Below, piece by piece: positions 1 through 11,386 of a DNA stretch of 64,000 nucleotides. The stretch covers positions 24,798,977-24,862,976 of the forward strand of contig JAAONU010000010.1 in NCBI GenBank assembly GCA_012932295.1. Reading direction: 5' to 3'. Within the stretch, counting starts at the first letter, position 1; every line of letters starts with the position of its first letter. The notes under the pieces were generated by a model. The model was not told where the DNA came from. It ran no database searches and saw only the letters and a list, made by a program, of their open reading frames with translations. This DNA comes from Cyclina sinensis (Eukaryota > Mollusca > Bivalvia > Venerida > Veneridae). The translations under genes were made by a program, and so were the position numbers.

Positions 1-413
1 TTCTTAATATACTGCAATAAAATAAAATAAATACCTAAGAACACATGGTACAGTATTGCAGTTTACTCGCAGATTCTTACCACTTATTCTCTTACTTGAA
101 TCTCTATCGCTTACTTAACCCATGAATGCCTAGCGTCCACAGGCAAACAGTGCAGACCCTGATCAGACACCTCAATACGCGGCTTGTGATCAGGGTTTCC
201 ACTAAATGACTTACTTTCCTAATTAGAATGAAATTTAAAAAAAATAAATATTTATATACCAGAAACACTTTCAATTGAAAGTGGACTCGTCTTACTAACA
301 CGGATGGTATAATCCATTGGACATAAATGGGTTAAGTCATTACACTAAACACAAAAAAATCTGGCCATTCAAAAACCCTTTTTTTTATTATACACGTAGT
401 TTTACATTTATAG

Positions 414-846
414 ATCGGTCGACCGATTGGATAGGACATCGGACAGCCCGCTATCAACGCTCCCTTTTGATGACAAGTATTTTCATTCGATATCAGCCCC
501 TACAAGTGCTACACTGAATGGTCGCCCGCTAACACAGTTGTTACATAGCAACGCACAGTCTAGTGCGCGGGCACCCAACTATGACACTAGGTCCCTCTCT
601 AGTTCGGTGATTATGTCATGCAATCCAGAAAGCCATGAATACTCATTACCGAGATATTACTTGCAAACTGCAAGACAAACAGACTACCCTTACTCCTTGT
701 CTCAGGAACCGGAACACGTGTACACTGATCCACATGGGCATGCTCGGTTTACGGCCTCACCGACTGAGGGCAATGTTTTTATAAATGATGCTTTCGCAGA
801 AGAATTTCCGTCACGTGACTATAGAGCTAACTGGGAAAATGAGTAA
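414..846 (+). CDS. Last coding exon of an unrecognised gene
   Basis: An open frame runs from a possible acceptor (…atttatag at 404-413) to TAA at 844-846, giving about 143 residues. There is no ATG near its start: the frame is open through TTG at 427 back to the AG, so I read it as a 3'-terminal exon entered in phase 2 rather than a whole gene. The product is hydrophilic, rich in Ser, Tyr, Pro and Asp, with no cysteine cluster, no membrane segment and an acidic end (…RANWENE). It resembles a disordered cytoplasmic tail with several Tyr-containing short motifs (YSLP, YYLQ, YTDPH). Codon use is balanced, unlike the surrounding AT-rich DNA, which supports coding. The family is not recognised, and upstream exons lie outside the window or were not seen. 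Confidence 0.55.
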
Positions 847-2095
847 GATGTGGTTTTTTTCTGCATGTTATTATGCTGTAAAAAGTTTCGAGTCCATTTG
901 AAGGATGTATCAAGAAATATCATTTCCTTTAAAAACGAATTAACGCATTTCAGTTTTAAGGTTATTAAGTATGGATGATTTCTTTAGTTGCTCGTGTTGC
1001 TCATAAAAAATGATTTTATCTTATCAAAACTTGCCTCTTTTTGTTGATTGATAATTTCTATTTAATGATATACTTATATTTTCTTTTCTTTTCTTTTCTT
1101 TTCAGTATAAATTCCCAACAAGCAAGGTTGCCTTCTTTACACCTTCCATCTACACTTCCGGTATATTCTTCCGACAACAGAACTACTTTTTAGTAATGTG
1201 TTAGTGTATGTTGATAAGGAGTTTCCACAAAAAGTGTTTCAAGATATCCCCTGTATATAAGTTTATTTCCTCCGATACTGAAGAGCATAACAGACTAATT
1301 TTTTATTATGTGTCTTTTGTATTCATCAGACAGCGAGTGTCCTTCTCTCTAATGGACTACTTTCTTGCACTCCAAAGGTGGATTTATAACCTTACATATG
1401 CATTTTATGAAGATGTGTAAGATTCTTGAAAGGACATGGCATAAGTTCAACGTACATAATATTTCAGCCCCTTGCTAACTTGCCATGAAGGTGAACACAA
1501 GCAGATAGTTGCTGGGCATATAGAGCTTTAACATAAAAGCACGTTGTCAATTTATAAGAAAATGCGAAATATATGAGAGAACTGAATTACAAAATTAACA
1601 AATACAAAATTTCACTTGCTAGTTTTCAGTTTTGGTTAAACTTCATTTTGCTGTCTCTGTTTGACAAGGGGATAACAAAAACAAAAGCTTTAGAAACAAA
1701 TTTTATCTGAATTCATAATGTTTTTCATTTAGAAATCTCCATTCATTTAATAAAAACATGCAAAGCTTATTCGGCTGCCATTGTATGAACAAGATATGCC
1801 CAAGAAAGGACAGAATCATCACGTGATATATAACAAGAGTTGTTCAATTTTACGTCTATATATGCATCATCCAATCAAAACAGAAGTTCCTGAAATAAAG
1901 TAGAAAATAACGTTTTGTAACAGAAATTTCAATATTCTGTTTGACAGAAGAAAAAAGAAACTTGTAGTTTTTTAGCATTATTAAAGATTGTTAACTTAAT
2001 TCAGTTAAGATTAAAGGAATTTCTTGAATGTGAATATTGTTCTGCAACAGCGAATATTTTGGAAATTGCAAGTAAATGTAATAGACTGAACAAAC
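847..2095. other. 3' UTR and intergenic stretch
   Basis: AT-rich sequence with no convincing exon. It holds a pyrimidine tract (CTTTT repeated) ending in TTTTCAG near 1080-1104 that looks like a splice acceptor, but the frames behind it are short. Any 3' UTR of the + strand gene would lie here. Confidence 0.4.
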
Positions 2096-2302
2096 CTTTG
2101 CAGTCGCACACAGTGCATTTACTGCCATCTTGTTGTACAGAAGGTGTCTCGATGCATGTCACTGGACAAACTCTATCATTCGATATAACACATGGATCTT
2201 TGACTTTGTGATACCGGATGTTATTTACTTCTATCACATCCGGCGGAAGTGAAGTTGTATGACGAGACGCCATTGTTGGATCAGGCGTTGTTTCCCACTT
2301 TA
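2096..2302 (-). CDS. Antistasin-like domain exon (sixth module)
   Basis: Minus-strand exon with acceptor …TTCTGCAG before 2302 and donor CAAAG|GTTTG at 2096. It is 207 nt and symmetric phase 1-1. It encodes a Thr/Pro linker (ETTPDPT) followed by a six-cysteine module with spacing C-x7-C-x3-C-x12-C-x2-C-x-C, ending CTVCDCK. This matches the C-terminal cysteine pattern of antistasin-type serine protease inhibitor domains. If the donor is not used, the frame runs on about 30 residues (GLFSLLH…) to a stop at 2001, so it could also be a terminal exon. It lies downstream of the exon at 2653-2808 in transcript order. Extracellular location is expected from the disulfide pattern, but no signal peptide exon was found in the window. 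Confidence 0.72.
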
Positions 2303-2652
2303 CTGCAGAAATGGAAAATGCAAACGTTTATTACTTAAAGTATGCGCTTTTCCTCAACCGAAATTAACAAAATTATTTACAGCCGATTTTAAAAAAGATT
2401 CATCTTACTTTTGGTATTTTTAAAATCACGTTTCAGTTTATATTAATCTAAGACATCTTTTTAGAACGAGAGACCAAATACTTACCTCGCAATTTATTTT
2501 TCAGACAAAAACAAAAACTTCCTTAACATATCACCTCCGTTGCAAATCCTTGGAAAAAGTATTATGTACGAAAATTCCTCTGATCCGATTTTGACTGGCA
2601 TAGAACTAACGTTAGAATTTTCTCAATTTGAAGTATTTTCAAATCTAACTAC

Positions 2653-2808
2653 CATAATCGTCTTTGTTGCTGCAGACACAGAAATCACAAGTTATGTCCC
2701 CTTTTAATTGTAATACGGAACACTTGACGGAACAAAATCTATCCTCGAGACGACATGGATTGACAGGGGCCACATAATCCACAGGCCGGAAAGCCTCGCA
2801 AGTTAACA
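2653..2808 (-). CDS. Antistasin-like domain exon (fifth module)
   Basis: Minus-strand exon bounded by TTTTCAG (before 2808) and donor TTATG|GTAGTT at 2653. It is 156 nt and phase 1-1, so it can be spliced in or out without changing frame. The product has six cysteines spaced C-x6-C-x3-C-x10-C-x2-C-x-C (from CRLEDRFC to CDFCVC). The Gly and Asp normally found in the middle of the antistasin core are only partly kept (QLKGDITC). If the donor is skipped, a TAG follows within three codons. Phase and cysteine spacing match the neighbouring modules, which is the main evidence that it is a true exon. Confidence 0.68.
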
Positions 2809-3832
2809 CTGAAAATGTCATGGAAGATTTTATGTAATTCGAACATTATATGATGTTTTAGACATTCATTTTTAGAACAAAGTATTCTCGTAAGTAGGTC
2901 TTTAAAAAGTCATAACATTTTTTTAAAAATACTCGGAAAAGGTCTTTATATCGGTAAAAACTGCTTTTCATTCAGTCAAAAGTAACCTGTCAACGCAGCC
3001 AATATCCGTAATATGAATGTTAATTACAACTCGGCAAAGTGTAAAAAAATATAAAGAATCAAAAGGGGGAAATGACAGATCAAACTAACCTTCTAAAATA
3101 AGAGCAAACACTCTGAGCTTATAATTCATTTTTCTTAAAACTTTACCATCTATAATAATTCTTAAGCACTGAATGTCACAATGAAGTTAAATGCTAACAC
3201 ATATCATTTTCCTAATGAAATGTATCTAACAATTAATGTATCATAATCCACTTTTTTCTTATCAAAAGTTAAGGAAGAGAAGTGATGAATTTCAAAACAT
3301 TTGTAATTTGTACGAAATATTCCATTCATTAGGTTTAAATCAGTTCCTTATCTTATCAACAAAGTAAGACACGAAGTTCATGCTCTTGTTAGATGACGTC
3401 ATCGGAAACGTCTATTTATAGATATACTATAATACGCTAAAGAACATCAAATTACCCCAAAGAGTATTCACTGATATCATTTTTAAAGATTGCGTCCTTG
3501 CATTCCTTGTTACTGTTTCCTTTCTTTATTTTAGTAAGTGACCTTAGAGACCCTTTAAACTTTTTATGGTCAAGAAATGATTTAATTTCTATTTTCTATA
3601 TCTTTTATTCATTAGCAAACAATGCATTACTGACTTGATATCGTGAGCAATGATAAGTTTACCTCTTTACCCCTTTTGGACTGTCTAATATTTATTTACT
3701 GATGGAAATTCCAGGCGATGAGTCAGTGGCCAATTGAAAGGTTTCGACCTCATTGATGCAGAAACATTTTTGCAGTGATGTCACGATAAGAAGCAACAAT
3801 AAGAGAAACAATGCGCATTATTTATTTTAAAG

Positions 3833-4008
3833 TCAATTTTCGCAAGCACAGAGAGGGCAGCCTTGTGAATCAGTTTTGTAGCCATTGTTACATATAATTG
3901 CACAGTCAAAGATTCCTGGACATGCAGTCACGTGATCCGTTACTATTGGAATGGTGTTTGTAGTGGGTGGGGCAGACGAAAACTTTCCAGGGGGGTCTGT
4001 AGCGTCAA
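3833..4008 (-). CDS. Antistasin-like domain exon with stop (fourth module)
   Basis: Minus-strand exon after acceptor TGTTTCAG (before 4008), entered in phase 1 like its neighbours. It has a Pro/Thr linker (SSAPPTTNTIP) and then a very typical antistasin core, C-x5-C-x3-C-x10-C-x2-C-x-C, including NGYKTDSQGC and PLCAC. Two codons after the last cysteine comes TGA (3833-3835), and no usable GT donor is seen before it, so this reads as a 3'-terminal coding exon. Two further antistasin exons lie downstream on the same strand. They would therefore belong to an alternative transcript that skips this exon, or to a separate gene. The core is closest in sequence to the exon at 4389-4649 (GYKTDDQSCPLC), suggesting tandem exon duplication. 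Confidence 0.78.
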
Positions 4009-4388
4009 CTGAAACACAGTTTAAGAGGTTACAAAATCAAAAAGAACCTTAAAAACATGTACTTACAGACTGGCACACACGTTAAAAGTATCTGGTGGCT
4101 ATCATGTTTCGATTGTTACAATACATACACATTATTATTATTGAGACAAAGTATCATCACTGTATGATAAAGAAAAAAATGCAAACAAAATTTTAAAATA
4201 AATTCTGCAACATCCATGCTCATTTCAAATAAAGGGATAAAAAAATCACTCAGTAACAGTAAATGTAGTCATTAACAGGATATCTGGCTTTTTACTGTTT
4301 CAGAATGGACATGTTGATACTTATTACTCGAACACACCATCACAATACCTGTACATCTATTTTCCATAGTAACTATTATTTAAATTAC

Positions 4389-4649
4389 CTGGGGTATCGA
4401 TCATTGCTCCAGACAAACATTCACATAATGGGCAGCTTTGGTCATCGGTCTTGTAACCATAGTCACACACTTTCGTACAATAAAACGTATCGAAGCATGA
4501 ACGCATTCTCTTGGTTGTTGTACTTGGCGCATGCGTAATAATTATAGGCCTTGTGATTGGCTGGAAATTTGTTTGAGTGTTTGTTACAGAAGGTTTCAGT
4601 GTGGTTGAAACCGTATGTCCGTTCAGTGTCTGTATGTAGGCCACCAGCT
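4389..4649 (-). CDS. Antistasin-like domain exon (third module)
   Basis: Minus-strand exon between acceptor GTTTCAACAG and donor CCCCAG|GTAATT. It is 261 nt and phase 1-1. Residues 1-50 form a Thr/Pro/Ile-rich linker of mucin type (TLKPSVTNTQTN, HAPSTTTK). The rest is an antistasin core with spacing C-x5-C-x3-C-x10-C-x2-C-x-C (CFDTFYC to CPLCEC). A short tail (LSGAMIDTP) links to the next exon. Antistasin-type domains inhibit trypsin-like serine proteases. The reactive-site loop cannot be assigned with confidence here. Confidence 0.78.
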
Positions 4650-4997
4650 CTGTTGAAACAGGTAAAGAAATATGACACACTTATCTTGCAGGTTTGTCTG
4701 TTAAATTAACAGTTTCTCACTTCAGAACGAAACAAATTATTGTGCAGCGGAGTTAACGAACATCTTGTTGCAATATTTTCTTTTATTACCCCAACTTATT
4801 ATCTTGCTAACATGTGTGATTTTCGACGCGCTGAAATCCACTTTAAATATCAATGAACTAGTACACATAAATCAACACTTTTGACGAAACTTTTGAGTAA
4901 TTTTCACACATCATACTGCTCTATCGCATCGCCCCTCATGAATTATTAAAAAAAGATTTCTTAGAAAAACAATTGAAGAAAAGCGTTATCTGCAAAC

Positions 4998-5252
4998 CAT
5001 TTCCGCACAGGCATTTAATGCAACCGTTGCTGTCTGCTATTCTTTCGCACCATGGCTGGGGCACGGGGCAAGTTGTTGGTGCTGGACGACAAGACTGACC
5101 CTGTTTCTGGGCACTTCCTGTCATTGGTGATTGGCCTCCTGTCAAGCCTGGGAACATTTGAGCCATCTGACCCATGGGATTCATACCCATTGGGCTCATA
5201 CCACCGCTCATTGGGTTCATGCCACCCATAACGTTCATCCCTGTTTGAAACA
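4998..5252 (-). CDS. Met/Gly-rich linker plus antistasin-like domain exon (second module)
   Basis: Minus-strand exon between acceptor AATTACCAG and donor GGAAATG|GTTTGC. It is 255 nt and phase 1-1. The first ~45 residues are an unusual Met/Gly/Pro/Asn repeat (MGGMNPMSGGMSPMG…), then Gln/Gly-rich sequence. After that comes a six-cysteine module, C-x6-C-x6-C-x8-C-x2-C-x-C (CRPAPTTC … CIKCLC). The widened second spacing carries a Pro-rich PVPQPW insert. Such low-complexity Met/Gly linkers are seen in extracellular matrix and shell-type proteins, but assigning a function from that would be speculation. Decayed copies of this exon are found at about 49165-49250 and 63620-63730. Confidence 0.78.
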
Positions 5253-5735
5253 CTGGTAATTATATAACAAACAAATAACATGTTAGAGTACGAACACATT
5301 TGATTTAGTGTTTACTGATGACCACGATGTCGCAACGTTCATATGAAAATATTTCATTCAGTGCTTTTAATAGACATTCAATAACCAAAAAATGGTCTAC
5401 AAATTCCTAAAATGATCCATTTGAAAATGTACGCAAGGCAGCAAGGACAAGTTTTTAAGTGTTTAGGTTTAATGTTTTATTTATTGTTTCACTCCTTAAA
5501 CAGTGCTTCGGAACATATGTAATTTCTATGCTGCTGTCATGGAAATATTTCTCTTCAGATGTTTTCTTAAGATGGTCTATATCAAATCACGACTACGAGC
5601 AGATGACTCACATTTGACAACCGTCGTGAATTTAATTGACAAAGTCATGAAAATATACACCAATTGTATGCAACACAATGTTCTGCAGTGTATTTTGTAC
5701 AAAAAATATAGGCACTTTTGATTATAAAACTATAC

Positions 5736-5897
5736 CCCCTGTGTTACAATGACATGCCACACATCCGTTTTCATCAACACTTCTGCCGCACCACGGTGCA
5801 CAGGAAATCATTCTTGAAGCACATCCGGTAGCGTTTGTGTTATTTCCGGTTCCGGTGCCACCGTTCATTAATGCAGAAAATGGATTTGGAAATTGTG
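5736..5897 (-). CDS. Antistasin-like domain exon (first module in window)
   Basis: Minus-strand exon between acceptor ATACTTCCAG and donor CAGGGG|GTATAG. It is 162 nt and phase 1-1. A Gly/Asn/Thr linker with possible N-glycosylation sites (GTGNNTNATG) precedes a core spaced C-x6-C-x3-C-x8-C-x2-C-x-C (CASRMISC, CAPWC, DENGCVACHC). The DENGC stretch corresponds to the DxxGC motif of antistasin repeats. No earlier exon of this gene was identified between 5900 and 16000. The start codon and signal peptide are probably further upstream. Confidence 0.75.
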
Positions 5898-6347
5898 CTG
5901 GAAGTATATTAAAATCATCGCAGTAAGCAAATTGAATGTATTCTGTTTAAGTGTATGTGTAATACATTGGCGAAAAACGGAAGGAAACAGACATGTTTGA
6001 AACAGTATTGCATTTGTTTCATCTTACATGTGTCTATGGAATGAAACCTGCTTGCAGACAGGTATCATTTTGATGTAGGGTTGTTTGAGGTGTGAGATAT
6101 ACCTTGGGTATTACATTTACTATAAAACCTTTAGCAAAACGTTTGTTTCATCGTATATAAATTAGTTCTGACAACGTCTGTCATTTTATTAACTAATTAT
6201 AATAAAAATGCAACACTCTCTGTTTGGTTCAAATGCTTATATAAAAAAATAAGATACCAAAATTACATTTCCACTTATAGTGACATAAATACATATTGCA
6301 CTGGAGAAAGGACATATCATTTTAGTTTGAACGACAATCCGCGTCCT

Positions 6348-6704
6348 TATCACGGAAGTATTTAAGTAGCTTAACATATAAAAGAGCGAACAGGTTGATA
6401 TCACGGAATTATATAAGTAGCTTCACATATAAAAGAGCGAACAGGTTGATATCACGGAAGTATATAAGTAGCTTGACATATAAAAGAGCGAACAGGTTGA
6501 TATCACGGAAGTATATAAGTAGCTTGACATATAAAAGAGCGAACAGGTTGATATCACGGAAGTATATAAGTAGCTTGACATATAAAAGAGCGAACAGGTT
6601 GATATCACGGAAGTATATAAGTAGCTTAACATATGAAAGAGCGAACAGGTTGATATCACGGAAGTATATAAGTAGCTTAGCATATAAAAGAGCAAACAGG
6701 TAGA
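6348..6704. repeat. 51-bp minisatellite, 7 copies
   Basis: The unit starting tatcacggaagtatataagt recurs at 6348, 6399, 6450, 6501, 6552, 6603 and 6654, with only a few substitutions between copies. Because 51 is a multiple of three, the array is open in several frames and yields spurious repetitive ORFs on both strands. Confidence 0.95.
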
Positions 6705-7682
6705 AACGGTTAGGTACCATTTTACTTTCATTAGCATTTCTTTATTTTTAACTAAGTTTTTAATAAAGTGTAAAGAATCTTGGTGTAGCACAGTGTTTTC
6801 TCTTGGAAGCAATCTGAGGCTTAAAAAAATCTTTCTACATTTTAGCTGAAAAATTAGCACCACTTAGTAACGCGTTCAGTTCCTTGTTTTCAAAATTGTT
6901 GATAAAAAGTTAATACTTAACTGAAACAACTGGTAATCTTGAAAATATCTAGTATTGATTGTCCGATATATTTTACTAATATGTCTACTATATTGTTGTG
7001 ATATGTTCTAGTAATAGAAACAAAACAAAAATTACCAGTCACTGTTCCATATATCAGTAGACATAAAAACACACAACGTAAGGTCGCCATCTTTGTTCTT
7101 TATGGTGAACTTTGGACGGTTTTTATCATTGTTTGATAATTGACAATAAGGACATCTTAATCGACACCTGCCCTTTTGTCTTTGGACTTCCGGTCGCCTG
7201 ATTGCCTTCTTCATGAAACGATTACATACTTAAATCATTTTAACTTTATCTTGGATTAATTCGTGTTATATTTTGTCTTGAAAGATACGTTAAGGCATCT
7301 TTCATTTTTTTCTCATCGAAAAATGAAAGGGGAAAAAAAAGCGAAATCGCTCATGAGCGGTGTATTAAAAAAACCAAAGTTTTTTTTGCCTTCTAAATTT
7401 CTTAAATTTTAGTAAGGTTATCTTTTGTAAGTACGACTTAGACTTGCTTATTTGATTGTGATTTAGTTGATCAATATATACATTAATGCTCTTTTTTCCT
7501 CTGTCTACTTTCCTCTGAGTGTTTTTGGGAGGCTGTGTTTTTGACTGTTTTATTTTTCCTGACAAGCGTTTTTCACTTCTGTTTTTCAAAATATGTTTAA
7601 TCGTGACCTTAATTTTTTTTTATTTTATGTGGAAACGATATATATCAGGCAAAAAACCCAGAGACTGCGATATATAGGAAGT
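6705..7682. other. No gene seen
   Basis: AT-rich sequence between two minisatellites. Short ORFs on the minus strand (for example 7032-7214) have Cys pairs but no splice support and no recognisable family. Confidence 0.4.
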
Positions 7683-8012
7683 GAGCAGTAGCAGTAATAG
7701 CTGTAGCAGTAAACAAAACGTGAAGTTGGGAGTAAAAGTAACTGCAGTAGCAGTAAGCAAAACGTGAAGTCGACAGTAGCAGAAACAACAGAAGCAGTAA
7801 AGAAAACGTGAAGTTGGCAGTAGCAGTAAAAGCAGTAACAGTAAGCAAAACGTGAAGTCGGCAGTAGCAGAAACAACAGAAGCAGTAAAGAAAACGTGAA
7901 GTTGGGAGTAGCAGTAACAACAGTAGCAGTAACCAAAACGTGAAGTTGACAGTAGCAGTAACAGCAACTACTGCCAACATCACGTTTGATTTAATTTCTA
8001 CTGCCAACTTCC
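7683..8012. repeat. 44-bp minisatellite ending in inverted copies
   Basis: The motif acgtgaagt recurs at 7718, 7762, 7806, 7850, 7894 and 7938, an exact 44-bp period, each unit filled with agcagtaa-type triplets. After 7965 the sequence switches to the reverse complement (actgccaacatcacgttt, then tactgccaacttcc), so the right end folds back on the array. Confidence 0.9.
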
Positions 8013-8029
8013 TATTAGTGAGACGGCAT

Positions 8030-8760
8030 TTTAGATGCCATGGCAACCAGAATGGTGCAGGAATTCATTTTTCTTATATAATATTGAAAGCCGATCATCC
8101 AGCAGGATCATTGCTGTTAAGTGTTATTGCAACTGACCTTATGCTTTAGAGAAGATTTTATTTTTTCCTATAAGATCTATGCAAAATGAAGTGACAGCTA
8201 AGGTGGGCCAGTTTTGATCCTGGAGCTATGGCATATATGATATATGTAGAGGTCTACTATATAAATAATGCTTTTAAAAAAAATTCCTAGCTCTTTGCCT
8301 AAACAGAACTATTTTTTTCCTTTCAGATGCCATGGCGACCATAGATCTGAATGAAATTTAATTTTTCGTACAATCTAGAAAGAGAACCATCAAATGACCA
8401 TAGATTTTGAAATCTTTTCCTGTAACAGTTTATACAAAGTGAAGTGACCCCCTACGGCAGGGCTAATTCTGACCACCCGCCTGGTACGATTTTGGCATAG
8501 GTCCACTAGATGATTCTACATACCAGAACCTTAGCTTTACGCCTTTCGTTTTCAGACAAAAATATCTTGAATGTTTTTTTTTCTATTCAGCTGTCATGGC
8601 AACACGAATTATGCATGTGATTCCATTTATCATATAATTTTAAATGGATTCCATTTATCATATAATTTTAAATGGATACCATCCAAAGAACATTTATGTG
8701 AAGGTTTCTTTTGCATTAAGCCAAGTGGTATAGGAGGAGATACTCTATTTGATTAACGTA
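8030..8760 (+). repeat. Degenerate interspersed repeat, about 3 units of 270-290 bp
   Basis: The motif atgccatggcaacc and relatives occur at about 8034, 8327 and 8594, followed by gaagtgac, a ccagttttgatcctggagct-like box and gaggtctacta. These boxes match the unit of the array at 26870-28115, so this is an older copy of the same family. A 28-bp direct duplication (ggattccatttatcatataa…) sits at about 8639-8695. Confidence 0.6.
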
Positions 8761-9900
8761 CATTTTCAAGATACGCCTTGAAAAGTTTGATGGGGATTGG
8801 TTTCAAGTTGTTAAAATTTAGGAAAATACTAGTTGATAGACATTGTCAACAGCTCATTGTGCAAGATATCCCTATAAGAAATTGGGTTTTAACAAAATAC
8901 GAAATACTCTTTTCACAAACGTGTTTTATTGATTACAAAAGATATGTAAAAAGGAGTTTACTTTTAAATAATCAAGCAATAACATATCAATATCCTTTCT
9001 CAGTGATAAGGTAAGGCCTTTATTTACAATGACTTACAACAGTTTTGCATTTGACAATCAATATAAAAGTAAAGATATTATATTTAAAACTGTCAAACAT
9101 ATACAATATGTGCCAGTTTCAAAAGACCTAAAATACATGTACCAAAAACTTGCTACTAGTGCAAATCTCACAAAATCTCGTGGCAAGTAGATAAAATTTC
9201 ACAAAATCTATCTTGCATTATATATCAAATATCTTCAAAACTACTCAAATCTTATGATAACAAATTGTATCATGCATTGATTTCAACAAAATGATACCTC
9301 ACATATCAAATTCGAACGATAACTGTAAAACAAAAGTTTATACAAAGAAAATGCCCCTATCTTCCAATGAATGTGTGAAATACGTCCGTATATCCTCATT
9401 CTGTCCAAATTAAAATCAGAATTTCTACAATACATTCAGTATTTTCACAGTAAAACATTCCTTTTTTAGATTTTATGTTTCTAAAATATAATAATGATCA
9501 TCATCTGTTATGGACAAATGTTAACTTGTCATGTGCTTAAACATTGTTTTTCATTGGCTCATAATGACATTTTAATATGATATATGTTAAATCTTCTCAG
9601 TTTTGATCAGTTACAAAGAAACCCAAAAAAAGACGTATTTAATTTCACAGAAAAAAATGTTTGTTCCTTGGAAATTACAGCACATTCTATTTAGTATCAA
9701 TATTAACAAAGATATTCAGGCATCCATGCCGTTCCGTATCTCAAAACACATTTTTACAATCTTGTAATTACGTTAGAGGAACAAAAAGTATGTGCACTGA
9801 ATGTCCCACACCAGCAGATACATTTACTTTAAACAAAATACTCTTTTATCATCTATATACAAAATATAAAACAGACAAGAAGCGCCGCAATGCGACGAAA
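8761..9900. other. AT-rich stretch, no gene seen
   Basis: No splice-supported exon was found; the short ORFs at 8778-9014 and 9661-9927 have no recognisable features. Confidence 0.4.
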
Positions 9901-11219
9901 ACCAGGTTTTCAACGACCAAGTATTGATGTGACAGGAATTAGGAAGAAATATGGCAGTGAAGTAAAAATGGTGCTGTTATTTTGGTACCAACACAGAAAG
10001 TTGGTTTCAATAGTTCAAAATAAAAATAAATCAGATACCTGAGTAGCAATGCCAGGCTGTATTTTCATGTAAGCTACACACACGCCAAGCTGAGTATCAA
10101 TAGGTCAAAGTGTGCTGAAGTTATTGAGTAGAAGCTGAAAATTCTATTGTAAGCAAGTGACCTTGACCTTGCTCCCAGATATCATAATAGCAATCCCAAG
10201 CTGCATCTTAATATAAGCTACCCACACAGCAAGTTTGGTGTCAACAGGTCAACGCAAACTCAAGTTATTAGGTGAAAACTGAATTTCTTTTTTAAAGCAA
10301 CAGTGACCATGACCTTGTTCACAGACACCTGGGTAGCAATGCCAAGTTGCATCTTGATATCAGCTACCAAAATACTAAATTGAGTGTCAATAGGTCTAAG
10401 CAAACTAAAGTTATTGAGCGGAAACTTAATTTCTTTTTTTAGCAACAGTGACCTTGACCATGACCACAGACACCTGGGTAGCAATCCCAAGCTGCCTCTT
10501 AATATAAGCTACCCATATACCAAGTTTAGCATCCATAGACCAAAGCAAACTAAAGTTACTGAGCAGAAACTGAATTTCTATTTTTAGCAACAGTGAATTA
10601 GACCTTGATCACAGACATCTGGGTAGCAATGACAAGCTGCCTCTTGATATAAGCTACCAATACACCAAGTTTGGGGTCAATAGGTCAAAACAAACTCAAG
10701 TTATTGAGCGGAAACTGAATTTCTATTTTTAGCAACAGTGACCTTGACCTTGATCACAGACATCTGGGTAGCAATGCTAAGCTGCCCCTTGATATAAGCT
10801 ACCCATACACCAAGATTGGGGTCAATAGGTCAAAGCAAACTCAAGTTATTGAGCGGAAACTGAATTTCTATTTTAAACAACAGTGACCTTGACCTTGATC
10901 ACAGACACCTGGGTAGCAATCCCAAGCTGTCCCTTGATATAAGCTACTCATATACCAAGTTTGGGGTCAATAGGTCAAAGCAAACTCAAGTTATTGAGCG
11001 GAAACTGAATTTGTTTTTTTAGCAACAGTGACCTTGACCTTGATCACAGACACCTGGGAAGCAATCCCAAGCTGCCTCTTGATATAAGCTACCCATACAC
11101 CAAGTTTGGCATCAATAGGCCAAAGTAAACTCAAGTTATTGAGCGGAAACCAAAAGTTGACGCCCGCACGCCCGCCGACTTCAGCATTACAATAACCAGG
11201 TTTTCGTTGAAAACCTGGT
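9901..11219. mobile_element. Nonautonomous element with 15-bp terminal inverted repeats
   Basis: accaggttttcaacg at 9901-9915 is the exact inverse of cgttgaaaacctggt at 11205-11219. The right end is also a local hairpin (aaccaggttttc gtt gaaaacctggtt), and the left end overlaps a gaaaacc-a-ggttttc palindrome. The inside is almost wholly the tandem array listed next, followed by a GC-rich cgcccgcacgcccgccgac box. There is no ORF for a transposase and no clear target-site duplication. Confidence 0.65.
10140..11155 (+). repeat. ~146-bp tandem repeat, 7 copies
   Basis: The box gaccttgacc recurs at about 10159, 10304, 10450, 10594, 10740, 10884 and 11030 (spacing 144-146). Each unit also contains gggtagcaat, a polypurine gataagctacc, gtcaataggtcaaa and ttattgagcggaaac boxes. 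Confidence 0.92.
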
Positions 11220-11386
11220 TAAAAATGGTTTGCAAATATTCAACATTGCATGCAAATCATACGGTAGAATAATTATATTCCCATCTCAGTAATACAACAC
11301 AGTCCTGCTATCTTCTTTCAGTCAATGGGAGGTAACCTTTACATACAAACTGATCCAAATAAGGTAAAATTGATGTGCATATTATG

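Noticed and set aside
6395..6863. Repetitive ORFs of ~100-146 codons over the 51-bp array
   Set aside because: All arise from a unit length divisible by three; open on both strands, no splice or start context.
7620..8046. Leu/Tyr/Cys-rich minus-strand ORFs that look like membrane proteins
   Set aside because: They are translations of the agcagtaa-rich 44-bp array in several frames at once.
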